Below are positions 1 through 6,148 of a stretch of DNA of 6,825 nucleotides, piece after piece. Below the pieces are notes generated by a model. It was not told the DNA's origin. It searched no databases and was given only the letters and a program-made list of their open reading frames with translations. The DNA is from Syntrophus sp. (in: bacteria) (lineage in GTDB: Bacteria; Desulfobacterota; Syntrophia; Syntrophales; UBA5619), in the NCBI GenBank assembly GCA_013824905.1, contig PNOO01000133.1:1-6825 (forward strand). The letters run 5' to 3'. Position 1 is the first letter of the stretch. Each line of letters starts with the position of its first letter. Position numbers and translations under genes: made by a program.

Positions 1-1
1 A

Positions 2-709
2 CTCCTCTGCGGCCAAAAGAAGCTCGACGACTACCATTTTCTGAACCTGCCCGGCGGCTTCCTCGACGGCGACGACCTCGGATCGGCTAAGGCGGGGGCA
101 AACCGGATTCTGCATGCCTCCGTCGCAGGTGGAAAGGAGCGGCTCTTCGACCAGTTTCTGAGATTCATCGGAGAGGGAAAACTGATTCTCGGCGTCTGTA
201 ACGGTTTTCAGCTCCTCGTGAAGCTCGGGATGCTCCCCGGCTTCGACGGGCATTACGACCGGCAGGCCGTCACGCTCACCTTCAATGATTCAGGGAGATT
301 CGAGGACCGCTGGATCCATCTTCGCGTCGATCCCGCTTCTCCCTGCATCTTCACCCGGGGGCTCCGGGGCCTTTACCTGCCCGTCCGCCACGGCGAAGGA
401 AAATTCATCGCCCAGGACGAGGGGGTTCTGGAACGCCTCCATCGGGAGCGCCTGATCGCCGTCCAGTACAGCGATGAGAATTACCAAGGGACAACACCGG
501 ACTATCCCGCGAATCCCAACGGCGCCGTGGATGGAATCGCGGGAATCTGCAACGCGACGGGACGGATCTTCGGCCTGATGCCCCACCCGGAGGCCTTCCT
601 CCACCGGACCAACCATCCCCGCTGGACCAGAGAGAAACTGCCCGAGGAGGGAATGGGCCTCGCCCTCTTCCGGAACGCCGCCGCCTTCCTGAGGGGTACC
701 GCCTTTTAG
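2..709 (+). CDS. purQ: Phosphoribosylformylglycinamidine synthase, glutaminase subunit PurQ (5'-truncated)
   Basis: This is the class I glutamine amidotransferase subunit of FGAM synthase. It releases ammonia from glutamine for PurL in the fourth step of purine synthesis, in the cytoplasm. The frame is open from base 2, and 235 residues are visible before TAG. About 35 N-terminal residues appear to lie outside the window, judged from the usual ~270-residue PurQ. Visible residues 15-27 carry the oxyanion-strand motif NLPGGFLDGDDLG. The nucleophile is Cys66 in GVCNGFQ (codon 197-199). The triad is completed by His195 and Glu197 in GLMPHPE. The GTG at 218 lies after the nucleophile, so it cannot be the true start. 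Codons are more GC-ending than in the operon that follows, and this looks like a core housekeeping gene flanking a more variable segment. The family call is secure. The split PurQ form, rather than the C-terminus of a fused PurL, is inferred from length and motif style. Confidence 0.93.
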   Translation, partial: LLCGQKKLDDYHFLNLPGGFLDGDDLGSAKAGANRILHASVAGGKERLFDQFLRFIGEGKLILGVCNGFQLLVKLGMLPGFDGHYDRQAVTLTFNDSGRFEDRWIHLRVDPASPCIFTRGLRGLYLPVRHGEGKFIAQDEGVLERLHRERLIAVQYSDENYQGTTPDYPANPNGAVDGIAGICNATGRIFGLMPHPEAFLHRTNHPRWTREKLPEEGMGLALFRNAAAFLRGTAF

Positions 710-786
710 CGTTTCTCTCATTCCAGATCGATAATAAGGGAATGTCTTAACTCTTGTTTTTTAGTTAATACAGAGAGGAATTGAAT
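710..786 (+). promoter_or_regulatory. AT-rich gap, probable promoter region of the aconitase operon
   Basis: This 77-bp gap separates purQ from the aconitase gene and is clearly more AT-rich than either flank. It contains -10-like elements (GATAAT at 730-735, TTAATA at 765-770), but neither has a good -35 box at the right distance. No strong hairpin terminator for purQ is visible. A promoter here is inferred from position and base composition, not from a clear consensus. Confidence 0.3.
773..779 (+). promoter_or_regulatory. Ribosome binding site that sets the aconitase start at 787
   Basis: The purine-rich GAGAGGA lies about 7 bases before the ATG at 787. A TTG at 781 in the same frame would extend the protein by two residues, but sits almost on top of this site. 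ATG 787 is therefore preferred. Confidence 0.6.
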
Positions 787-2712
787 ATGGGGTTGACGAT
801 CGCAGAAAAATTAATCGCCGCATCATTGGTTGAAGGCGAAATGGAACGAGGGCGGAGGATCGGTATTCGGGCCGACCAAACGTTGTCGCATGACTTAAAC
901 GGTGTCATGTCTTATCAGGTTCTTCAAGCGATCGGCTTAGAGAAGGTCAAGGTCGATTTGGCCGTCCATTATATCGACCATAATATGGTTCAGGCGGACT
1001 ATAAAAATTCCGACGACCATCGATATTTGCAGGATATGACCGCGAAGCTGGGCGTTATCTGTTCACGTCCGGGAAACGGTATCTGCCATCAGCTGCACTT
1101 GGAGCATTGGGGGGTACCGGGCAAGACGCTGATCGGCGCCGACTCGCACACCGTTGCCGCGGGCGGCATCGGTATGCTGTCCATCGGCGTCGGCGGTTTT
1201 GACGGGGCCATGTCCATGGCGGGTGAACCACTTTATCTTACCATGCCTAAAATTGTAAAGATTCACCTTACCGGCAAACTCCCGCCGCTTGTATCGGCTA
1301 AAAATATTATCCTCGAAGTGTTGCGACGGATGACGATCAAGGGCGGCGTGGGTAAAATCCTCGAATATTCCGGCCCGGGGGTCTCCACCTTGAATGTGGC
1401 GGAACGCTCTACGATTACCAATATGGGTGCAGAAACCGGCGCCACGACGTCGGTTTTCCCCAGCGATGAAAACACCCGGAGATGGATGAAGGCGTATCAG
1501 CGAGCGGAGCAATGGATTCCATTGGCTGCCGATGAAGATGCTCTTTATGATGAAGTGATGGAAATCGATCTATCCCAGCTTGAACCACTGATCGCCCTGC
1601 CGCATCAGCCGGATAACGTCGTACCGGTGCGTCAGGTCGCGGGGCTCAAGGTTGATCAGGTCATGATGGGCAGCTGCACCAACACCTCTTTGCATGATGT
1701 ATTGTCGATCGCTCATGTTTTAAACGGCAAACCGATTCATCGCGACGTCGATACCGCTCTTTATCCCGCTACACGGACGGTGATCCGCGAAAGTATCGCC
1801 CGCGGCGCTTACGATAAGATCCTCGCTTCCGGCGTCCGCATCTTCGAACCGATTTGCGGCGGTTGCAACGGATCCGGTTTCGCTCCCCAGTCCGACGGTG
1901 TTTCCCTCCGGACCAATCCGCGCAATTTCCTGGGACGCAGCGGTACGGCGACGGCGAAAATATACCTGGTTGCCCCCGAAACGGCGGCCGCTTCGGCGCT
2001 GACCGGCGTCATCACCGATCCACGCGATATGAACCTGGCGCCGTTTGTCTATGAAATGCCCGAATTCTTTGTCGATGACAGAGATCTGTTTCAGGCCCCG
2101 GCTTTAGAACCGAAGAAGATTGTTGTCCGCCGCGGTCCGAACCTCCGGCCGATTCCCGATATGCCGGCCCTTCCGGATACTATCGGCGGCGAAGTCCTAT
2201 TGAAACTAGGGGACGATATTACCACCGATCACATCTGCCCGGCGGGAGCCCTCTATATACCGATCCGTTCAAATATTCCCGAATTGTCCAAACACGCGTT
2301 TAAGGTGGTGGATGATGCCTTTGCCGAACGCGCTGGGAAGGCGAACGGCGGCTTTGTCGTCGGAGGATCGAACTACGGCCAGGGATCGAGCCGTGAACAG
2401 GCTGCGATGTTGCCGAGATATCTTGGCGTCAAAGCGGTGATTGCCAAGAGTTTCGCCCGGCTGCACCTGGCAAACCTGGTCAACTGGGGACTTCTACCGC
2501 TGATGTTCGTGAAGGGAGAAGATTTGGATCACATCAGCCCGGGAGACCGTCTGACCATCGGCACAGCTGAGCTTAAAGAAGGGCAACCATACATGGTCCG
2601 AAACGAAACAACGAAAAGAGATGTTGCCGTCACTTCTCCGCTCTGTCAGGAAGACCTTGATTCAATAAAGGCCGGGGGACGATTAAATCAGGTAAAAAAT
2701 AAGAACCGGTAA
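787..2712 (+). CDS. Aconitase-family hydro-lyase (Aquifex-type aconitate hydratase), 4Fe-4S
   Basis: A 641-residue cytoplasmic enzyme of the aconitase superfamily. The family dehydrates and rehydrates citrate or isocitrate, or homologous hydroxy-tricarboxylates, on a 4Fe-4S cluster. Seen in order: YIDHN (Asp64-His65), GNGICHQLHLE, GADSHT (Asp119-Ser120-His121), cluster cysteines Cys297 (MGSCTNTS), Cys357 and Cys360 (CGGC), substrate arginines Arg379 and Arg384 (RNFLGR), TTDHICPAG, then the swivel-domain loop GSSREQ (Ser534 to Gln538). Length and the SLRTNPRNFLGRSGT stretch fit the ~640-residue Aquifex-type group rather than ~900-residue AcnA/AcnB. Two positions are unusual: CGPCIG is replaced by CGGCNG, and the usual SSREH is SSREQ. 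It is the first gene of a tight operon, 12 bases before the dehydrogenase. Superfamily and catalytic competence are well supported. The substrate is not: ordinary aconitase or a specialised paralogue are both possible. Confidence 0.9.
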   Translation: MGLTIAEKLIAASLVEGEMERGRRIGIRADQTLSHDLNGVMSYQVLQAIGLEKVKVDLAVHYIDHNMVQADYKNSDDHRYLQDMTAKLGVICSRPGNGICHQLHLEHWGVPGKTLIGADSHTVAAGGIGMLSIGVGGFDGAMSMAGEPLYLTMPKIVKIHLTGKLPPLVSAKNIILEVLRRMTIKGGVGKILEYSGPGVSTLNVAERSTITNMGAETGATTSVFPSDENTRRWMKAYQRAEQWIPLAADEDALYDEVMEIDLSQLEPLIALPHQPDNVVPVRQVAGLKVDQVMMGSCTNTSLHDVLSIAHVLNGKPIHRDVDTALYPATRTVIRESIARGAYDKILASGVRIFEPICGGCNGSGFAPQSDGVSLRTNPRNFLGRSGTATAKIYLVAPETAAASALTGVITDPRDMNLAPFVYEMPEFFVDDRDLFQAPALEPKKIVVRRGPNLRPIPDMPALPDTIGGEVLLKLGDDITTDHICPAGALYIPIRSNIPELSKHAFKVVDDAFAERAGKANGGFVVGGSNYGQGSSREQAAMLPRYLGVKAVIAKSFARLHLANLVNWGLLPLMFVKGEDLDHISPGDRLTIGTAELKEGQPYMVRNETTKRDVAVTSPLCQEDLDSIKAGGRLNQVKNKNR

Positions 2713-2724
2713 AAGGAGAGCAAT

Positions 2725-3693
2725 ATGCGCAAGGTGCTGTTTTTCAACGGTCAGAGTCAGCAAGTAGCAAACATTTTTTGTGAAAAAGTACCCGGAGGGT
2801 TTGACGTTTCCTGGCAACCGCATCGTTTGAGCGATAACGAAAAAATAGCCTTGATCAGGGATGTGGAGTTTCTGGTGCTTCACCCTGCCGCGATCTCCGG
2901 CAATGTCTTGCGAGAGGCAAAGTCGCTGCACCTTATCCAACTCCTCACTGCGGGCTATGACCAAATCGATCTCAATTTGACGACGGAACTCGGGATCCCT
3001 GTCGCCACAAACGGCGGTGCAAATTCATGGGGAGTCGCCGAGCACAGTGTCGGCTTGTTGCTGGCTCTATACAAACGCCTGATGCCGTGTGATCGATCGG
3101 TTCGCGAAGGAAAGTGGCGACAGGCAATCTCGGGATTTGACACGTTCGAGGTGGCGGGAAAGACAGTAGGCCTGGTGGGGGCGGGAAACATCGGCCGGAA
3201 AGTGGCCAGACGGTTCAAGGCTTTTGAGACGCGCATCCTTTATTACGACGTACAGCCTGCACCTGATATCGAAACCGAGTTGGATGCGCGCAGGGTTTCG
3301 CTCGATGAACTGCTGAGTGAATCGGATATCATTACGATCCACGTCCCACTGCTCCGGGAAACCCGAACACTCATCGGACAGCGCGAGCTATCGTTGATGA
3401 AACCGACTTCAGTGCTCATCAATACGAGCCGGGGAGAAATAGTAGACGAGGAGGCGCTGCTTGCGGCGCTGAAAGAAAAACGCATCGCCGGAGCCGGTCT
3501 CGATGTCTTCCACAAGGAGCCGATCTCGCCGGATAACCCTCTTTTAAATCTCGATAATGTGGTGCTTTCTCCCCACACGGCCGGACATTCCTACGAAGGC
3601 TGGTTCCGGAGATCCCGCTTTGCATGGGAAAATATCCAGCGGGTGGCGTCGGGGCAGCCCCCCGCATCTTTGGCTCAGCCGGAAGAGAAGTAA
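2725..3693 (+). CDS. NAD-dependent D-isomer-specific 2-hydroxyacid dehydrogenase
   Basis: A 322-residue cytoplasmic oxidoreductase that interconverts a 2-oxoacid and its D-2-hydroxyacid (phosphoglycerate / glyoxylate-hydroxypyruvate reductase superfamily). The N-terminal substrate domain spans about residues 1-100. The nucleotide-binding domain holds GAGNIG (152-157), and Asp175 at the end of the next strand points to NAD rather than NADP. The catalytic trio is present: Arg236 in NTSRG, Glu265 in FHKEP and His284 in SPHTAG. The sequence returns to the substrate domain at the C-terminus. The start ATG has a strong AAAGGAGAG site that overlaps the aconitase stop (2710-2712), indicating coupled expression. 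The stop codon overlaps the start of an 11-codon ORF. Substrate within the family cannot be set from sequence. The operon suggests it reduces or oxidises a product of the neighbouring aldolase (inference). Confidence 0.92.
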   Translation: MRKVLFFNGQSQQVANIFCEKVPGGFDVSWQPHRLSDNEKIALIRDVEFLVLHPAAISGNVLREAKSLHLIQLLTAGYDQIDLNLTTELGIPVATNGGANSWGVAEHSVGLLLALYKRLMPCDRSVREGKWRQAISGFDTFEVAGKTVGLVGAGNIGRKVARRFKAFETRILYYDVQPAPDIETELDARRVSLDELLSESDIITIHVPLLRETRTLIGQRELSLMKPTSVLINTSRGEIVDEEALLAALKEKRIAGAGLDVFHKEPISPDNPLLNLDNVVLSPHTAGHSYEGWFRRSRFAWENIQRVASGQPPASLAQPEEK

Positions 3694-3728
3694 TGATGAA
3701 CGCCAAAACCGATATCGTGGTCGGATAA
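3693..3728 (+). other. 11-codon ORF between dehydrogenase and aldolase, possible flavoprotein gene stub or coupling leader
   Basis: Immediately overlapping the dehydrogenase stop (TAATGATG), this frame reads MMNAKTDIVVG and ends in TAA, five bases before the start of the aldolase's ribosome binding site. The peptide looks like the first residues of FAD-binding fumarate-reductase-type proteins, where a strand of the form DIVVVGGG begins the Rossmann fold. Here the frame stops where the glycines would begin. It could be the stub left by an internal deletion of such a gene, or a leader peptide coupling translation across the gap. Eleven residues are too few to prove either. Confidence 0.25.
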
Positions 3729-3732
3729 TCAT

Positions 3733-3740
3733 AAGGAGGT
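3733..3740 (+). promoter_or_regulatory. Strong ribosome binding site of the aldolase gene
   Basis: AAGGAGGT is a near-perfect anti-Shine-Dalgarno match, six bases before ATG 3747. It fixes that start over the in-frame ATG at 3768. Confidence 0.8.
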
Positions 3741-3746
3741 TGCTCA

Positions 3747-4514
3747 ATGAACGGTATAGAAAAGAAGATGGTGGGAATACTCAGGACGTTGCGCGAGAAT
3801 TACGGGGTTACGGCGGTAAAGGTCAATATGGAAGCGGAGGGCATCCGGCTGGAAGAGATCCTCCGGACGAAAGATATCGTCCTGAGCGCCGGTGTGGAAT
3901 TGACGGTCAAGATCGGCGGGTGTGAAGCGTTGACGGATCTGAGGCTGTCAAAAATGTACGGTGTCAATACCGTCATGGGTCCAATGATCGAATCCCAATT
4001 TGCGCTGGAAAAATACCTGGCGATGGTCGAGTCCGAATATGCAGCCGATGAGTTGGAAGACCTCAAGGTGGTCATCAACATCGAAACGGTGGACGGCTAT
4101 CAGAAATTCGATCAGATTCTGGAGGCGCCAAACAGCTCGCTCTTGACCGGTATCGTTCTAGGGCGCACCGATTTGGCCGCCGCGTTAAATCTCAAGGATG
4201 TGAACGCTCCGGAGGTGCTTTCTATGGCCAAGGATCTCTTTTCCAAGGCAAGAAAACAATCGCTGACCTGCATCGTCGGCGGCGGTATGTCCGTCAAAGC
4301 GATCCCGTTTCTCAAGGAATTAAAAGGACTCCTCACCGGCTTTGAGACGAGAAAAGTGGTGTTCGCCGATTATGGCAAGGCGGAGACGAACATGGCGGAA
4401 GGGATTCCCCTGGCGCTCAAATTCGAGTACCACTGGTACGAATGGAAACAGCAGTACTACGGCAAGATATACAATGAAGATGCCGCCAAGATGAAAAGCC
4501 TGTCCGCCCAATGA
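3747..4514 (+). CDS. HpcH/HpaI aldolase / citrate lyase family protein
   Basis: A 255-residue cytoplasmic protein of the phosphoenolpyruvate/pyruvate TIM-barrel superfamily. Members make or break carbon-carbon bonds next to a pyruvate- or acetate-type enolate bound to a divalent metal. By eye it aligns along most of its length with HpaI-type aldolases (about 262 residues): VKIGGCEA (54-61), GPMIES (78-83), NIETVDGY with metal-ligand candidate Glu113, LGRTDLAAAL with ligand candidate Asp142, and VGGGMSVKAI (177-186). Lys55 falls where HpaI has its catalytic Arg70, and Arg140 replaces the proline of the usual GPxDL. The KIGGCEA and FETRKVVF segments recall a little-characterised aldolase/citrate-lyase subfamily that I associate, from memory, with polysaccharide loci. 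It is preceded by a strong ribosome binding site and is the third gene of the operon. A lyase role is likely; substrate and even reaction direction are unknown. Confidence 0.8.
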   Translation: MNGIEKKMVGILRTLRENYGVTAVKVNMEAEGIRLEEILRTKDIVLSAGVELTVKIGGCEALTDLRLSKMYGVNTVMGPMIESQFALEKYLAMVESEYAADELEDLKVVINIETVDGYQKFDQILEAPNSSLLTGIVLGRTDLAAALNLKDVNAPEVLSMAKDLFSKARKQSLTCIVGGGMSVKAIPFLKELKGLLTGFETRKVVFADYGKAETNMAEGIPLALKFEYHWYEWKQQYYGKIYNEDAAKMKSLSAQ

Positions 4515-4758
4515 TCTCAAGGAACTGCTTGCCTACGTGAAAACTCACAAGCAGAAGATCAACCTGGCCAATGCCGGCCCGGGCTCCAGTGCACACCTGT
4601 AGGGCATGCTCTTCCAGACGGCGATTCAGACGGAGTTGACCACCATTTCTTACGCCGGTATCGGACCGGCCATGATTGACCTTCTCTGAGGCCAGGTGGA
4701 CATCCAGTGCGACCAGGTAAACAACACAATCGGCTAGGTCAAGGGCGGCAAAATTCAA
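4513..4758 (+). pseudogene. Remnant of a Bug/TctC-type tripartite tricarboxylate transporter receptor gene
   Basis: One frame starting at the aldolase stop reads as the central part of a periplasmic Bug (TctC) solute-binding protein. It shows DLKELLAYVK, KINLANAGPGSSAHL, TELTTISYAGIGPAMIDLL, GQVDIQCDQVNNTIG and VKGGKIQ, all recognisable family blocks in the right order. Three in-frame stops interrupt it: TAG 4600-4602, TGA 4687-4689 and TAG 4735-4737. The signal peptide and roughly the first 110 residues are absent, as are about 100 residues of the C-terminus. Homology begins at the base overlapping the aldolase stop and ends where the minus-strand dehydrogenase ends. No frameshift is seen across the ~82 codons. 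Intact members bind carboxylates for TctAB transporters, so this is probably debris of the operon's former uptake system. Family identity is strong; non-function is near certain. Confidence 0.85.
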
Positions 4759-5849
4759 GATCTTACTCCGGTTGTCAGATAGCGAAACAAGGACTCAGGT
4801 GTGAGGCCTTCGATCCCGAGGGCCTCGAGGTCGCGGCATTCACTCCCGAAATCCCGGCCGAGGAGCGCCGATCCAAGGGTAATCAGAGACAGGGCGACCG
4901 GCATTTTCACGCCGAGAGGTTCGGCGAGCGCCATCCACGTTGCCAAACCATAGGGCAGATCTTCGGTGAGCCAACGGGTATCAAGCTGACCGGGCGCCCG
5001 CAGTGCAGTCAGCATCCGTGAACCGTTGATCACCGACCACAGATCACCGTGCGGTCCGAAGCCGGCGTTCGCGAAACCTTCGGCGACGGGCTTAAGCCCG
5101 ATGCCATACGCGGTACCGAGCGCAAGGCGTTCCCGATCGAGCGCCTCGATTACCGTGACGACACCCGGGGTCACACCCTCTTCGTAGAAGTAGAAATCCC
5201 CCCGCGAACGCTCCACTCGACCGGCGTTCAGTAAAACACCAGGCGGGTGCACAATCGGATTCAATGCAGATAGTCCCGCCTTGAGGACATCGGCATAAGC
5301 CAAGGCGCCGGGGAAAAGCCGCGCTATTGGTTCCAGCGCTTCTGGTATGTTCTCTGCCGGAAAGACGCCGACACCGAGTGCCGGTACGACACCCCAAATC
5401 ACCGCCCGATCCGATGCGATCTTCCGACAAACGTAGGGAGCGGTGTCTGATTCGGCAAGGATACAAGCAGGAGCGCCGGCTCTGCGTAAGACTTTTGCAA
5501 ATTCGAGCGTTCCGAGGTTGCCCGGAAGTAACATGAGAATCTGTCCGGCTTTGAGCTCTTTCGCAAATGCCTCGGCAAACGGCTTGTGGGCGTAAGATGG
5601 CACCGAGCAGACGAGCCAATCCGACCATGCGGTTGCCTGCCTTACGTCGGTGGTGACCCCGGCGAGCCTTGCTGATCCGGTAACCGATGTGCCTTCGAGA
5701 TGGATGATCAGCCTCTCCCGCAGCGGCTCAATGGTCCAGGCAAAAGCGGGATGCTCCCAGAGAAGGACCTCATAACCGTCGAGGCTGAGCTTTGCCGCAA
5801 TGCTAAAGGCGGTATTGCCGCCTCCGAGAACTGTCACCCTTTTATTCAT
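4755..5849 (-). CDS. NAD/NADP octopine/nopaline dehydrogenase family protein (opine-dehydrogenase-like)
   Basis: A 364-residue cytoplasmic oxidoreductase. Known relatives condense an amino acid with a 2-oxoacid by NAD(P)H-dependent reductive amination, or reverse this to catabolise opines. The N-terminal Rossmann domain opens with VTVLGGGNTAF (residues 6-15). The C-terminal helical domain (about 190-355) has NPIVHPP with His201, the candidate catalytic histidine, then FYFYEEGVTPGV and RWLTEDLPYGL with Arg292 and Asp297, which match the conserved Arg/Asp of the family. The frame is open 17 codons further upstream, but ATG 5849 is chosen because it has a GGGGGAGAGG site and places the dinucleotide fold at the usual position. 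It converges with the + strand operon and ends at the border of the TctC remnant. Many bacterial members lack a known substrate, so true opine activity is uncertain. Confidence 0.88.
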   Translation of the reverse strand: MNKRVTVLGGGNTAFSIAAKLSLDGYEVLLWEHPAFAWTIEPLRERLIIHLEGTSVTGSARLAGVTTDVRQATAWSDWLVCSVPSYAHKPFAEAFAKELKAGQILMLLPGNLGTLEFAKVLRRAGAPACILAESDTAPYVCRKIASDRAVIWGVVPALGVGVFPAENIPEALEPIARLFPGALAYADVLKAGLSALNPIVHPPGVLLNAGRVERSRGDFYFYEEGVTPGVVTVIEALDRERLALGTAYGIGLKPVAEGFANAGFGPHGDLWSVINGSRMLTALRAPGQLDTRWLTEDLPYGLATWMALAEPLGVKMPVALSLITLGSALLGRDFGSECRDLEALGIEGLTPESLFRYLTTGVRS

Positions 5850-5852
5850 CGC

Positions 5853-5861
5853 CTCTCCCCC
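5853..5861 (-). promoter_or_regulatory. Ribosome binding site that sets the opine-dehydrogenase-like start
   Basis: On the minus strand, GGGGGAGAG precedes ATG 5849-5847 by three bases, with the purine core about six bases away. It supports this start over the upstream ATG at 5900. Confidence 0.6.
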
Positions 5862-5866
5862 ATCGC

Positions 5867-6004
5867 TTAACCAATTTCCGCGGCAATTCTGATCGCGCAT
5901 TCGATCGCCGCAGGCCGAATCCGGTTTTTGACCGTTGAAGGCGGTAAAATAATGTTACGGTCTTCTCCATGATCGTCAGGGATGTATCCTATGCCATGTT
6001 TCAC
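5867..6004 (-). other. Possible 45-codon ORF or gene 3'-end remnant, function not recognised
   Basis: On the minus strand a frame open from about 6025 reads coding-like up to TAA at 5869-5867, just before the dehydrogenase's ribosome binding site. From GTG 6004 it begins VKHGIGYIPDDHGEDRN and ends RIRPAAIECAIRIAAEIG, an amphipathic-helix-like tail. A TAG at 6028-6026 closes the frame upstream. The GTG has no well-spaced ribosome binding site. A better site (GGAGG) precedes an ATG at 5997, but that reads only MA then stop. The residue mix looks like real protein rather than random frame, and it could be the tail of a gene once co-transcribed with the dehydrogenase. I cannot name a family with any assurance. 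Confidence 0.3.
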
Positions 6005-6148
6005 CCTCCGTGAAGGGAAGGGGAGCTATCACTGGAATTGCACAATCATCAGCGCCTGAATTTCGCCGCCAATGCTTCAGAGCTACTGCGCAAGAGGCCG
6101 ACGTCGGCGCCGACTCAGGTTTTGTTCTGTTAACATAATCCAAGCCTG
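6005..6148. other. Apparent non-coding stretch between remnants
   Basis: No ORF with a credible start and ribosome binding site was found on either strand. It holds a nested GCCGAC/GTCGGC palindrome at 6097-6114 and otherwise nothing I can name. With its neighbours it forms a ~430-bp region that looks like accumulated gene debris. Confidence 0.4.
6097..6114. repeat. Nested palindrome GCCGACGTCGGCGCCGAC
   Basis: Two perfect 12-base palindromes overlap here: GCCGACGTCGGC (6097-6108) and GTCGGCGCCGAC (6103-6114), because a six-base unit alternates in orientation three times. It could form either of two exclusive hairpins or be a protein-binding site. There is no T-run on either side, so it is not an obvious intrinsic terminator. 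Confidence 0.5.

Noticed and set aside
218..709. A separate PurQ-like gene starting at GTG 218
   Set aside because: The frame is open to the window edge, and the catalytic cysteine lies upstream of 218, so this is an internal codon of a longer gene.
4513..4758. Stop-codon recoding (TGA as glycine, TAG as an amino acid) in the TctC-like stretch
   Set aside because: Neighbouring genes end normally at TAG, TGA and TAA, and both ends of the family domain are missing, so decay explains the stops better than an alternative code.
4755..5628. Other long open frames on both strands overlapping the opine-dehydrogenase-like gene
   Set aside because: They are arginine- and cysteine-rich translations typical of out-of-frame reading of a GC-rich gene, with no recognisable motif.
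5850..5900. Longer N-terminus for the opine-dehydrogenase-like protein from ATG 5900
   Set aside because: The 17 extra residues have no family look, and a well-placed ribosome binding site precedes the internal ATG at 5849.
5928..5955. Plus-strand sigma-70-like promoter (TTGACC, 16 bases, TAATGT)
   Set aside because: It has no gene downstream on that strand and lies within the coding-like minus-strand stretch, so it is probably chance.
6014..6133. Plus-strand frame containing LELHNHQRLNFAANASELLRK-like residues, reminiscent of an IS3-type transposase C-terminus
   Set aside because: Only the HNHQRL piece is suggestive, the expected motif after it is absent, there is no start codon, and no inverted repeats or other transposase parts were found.
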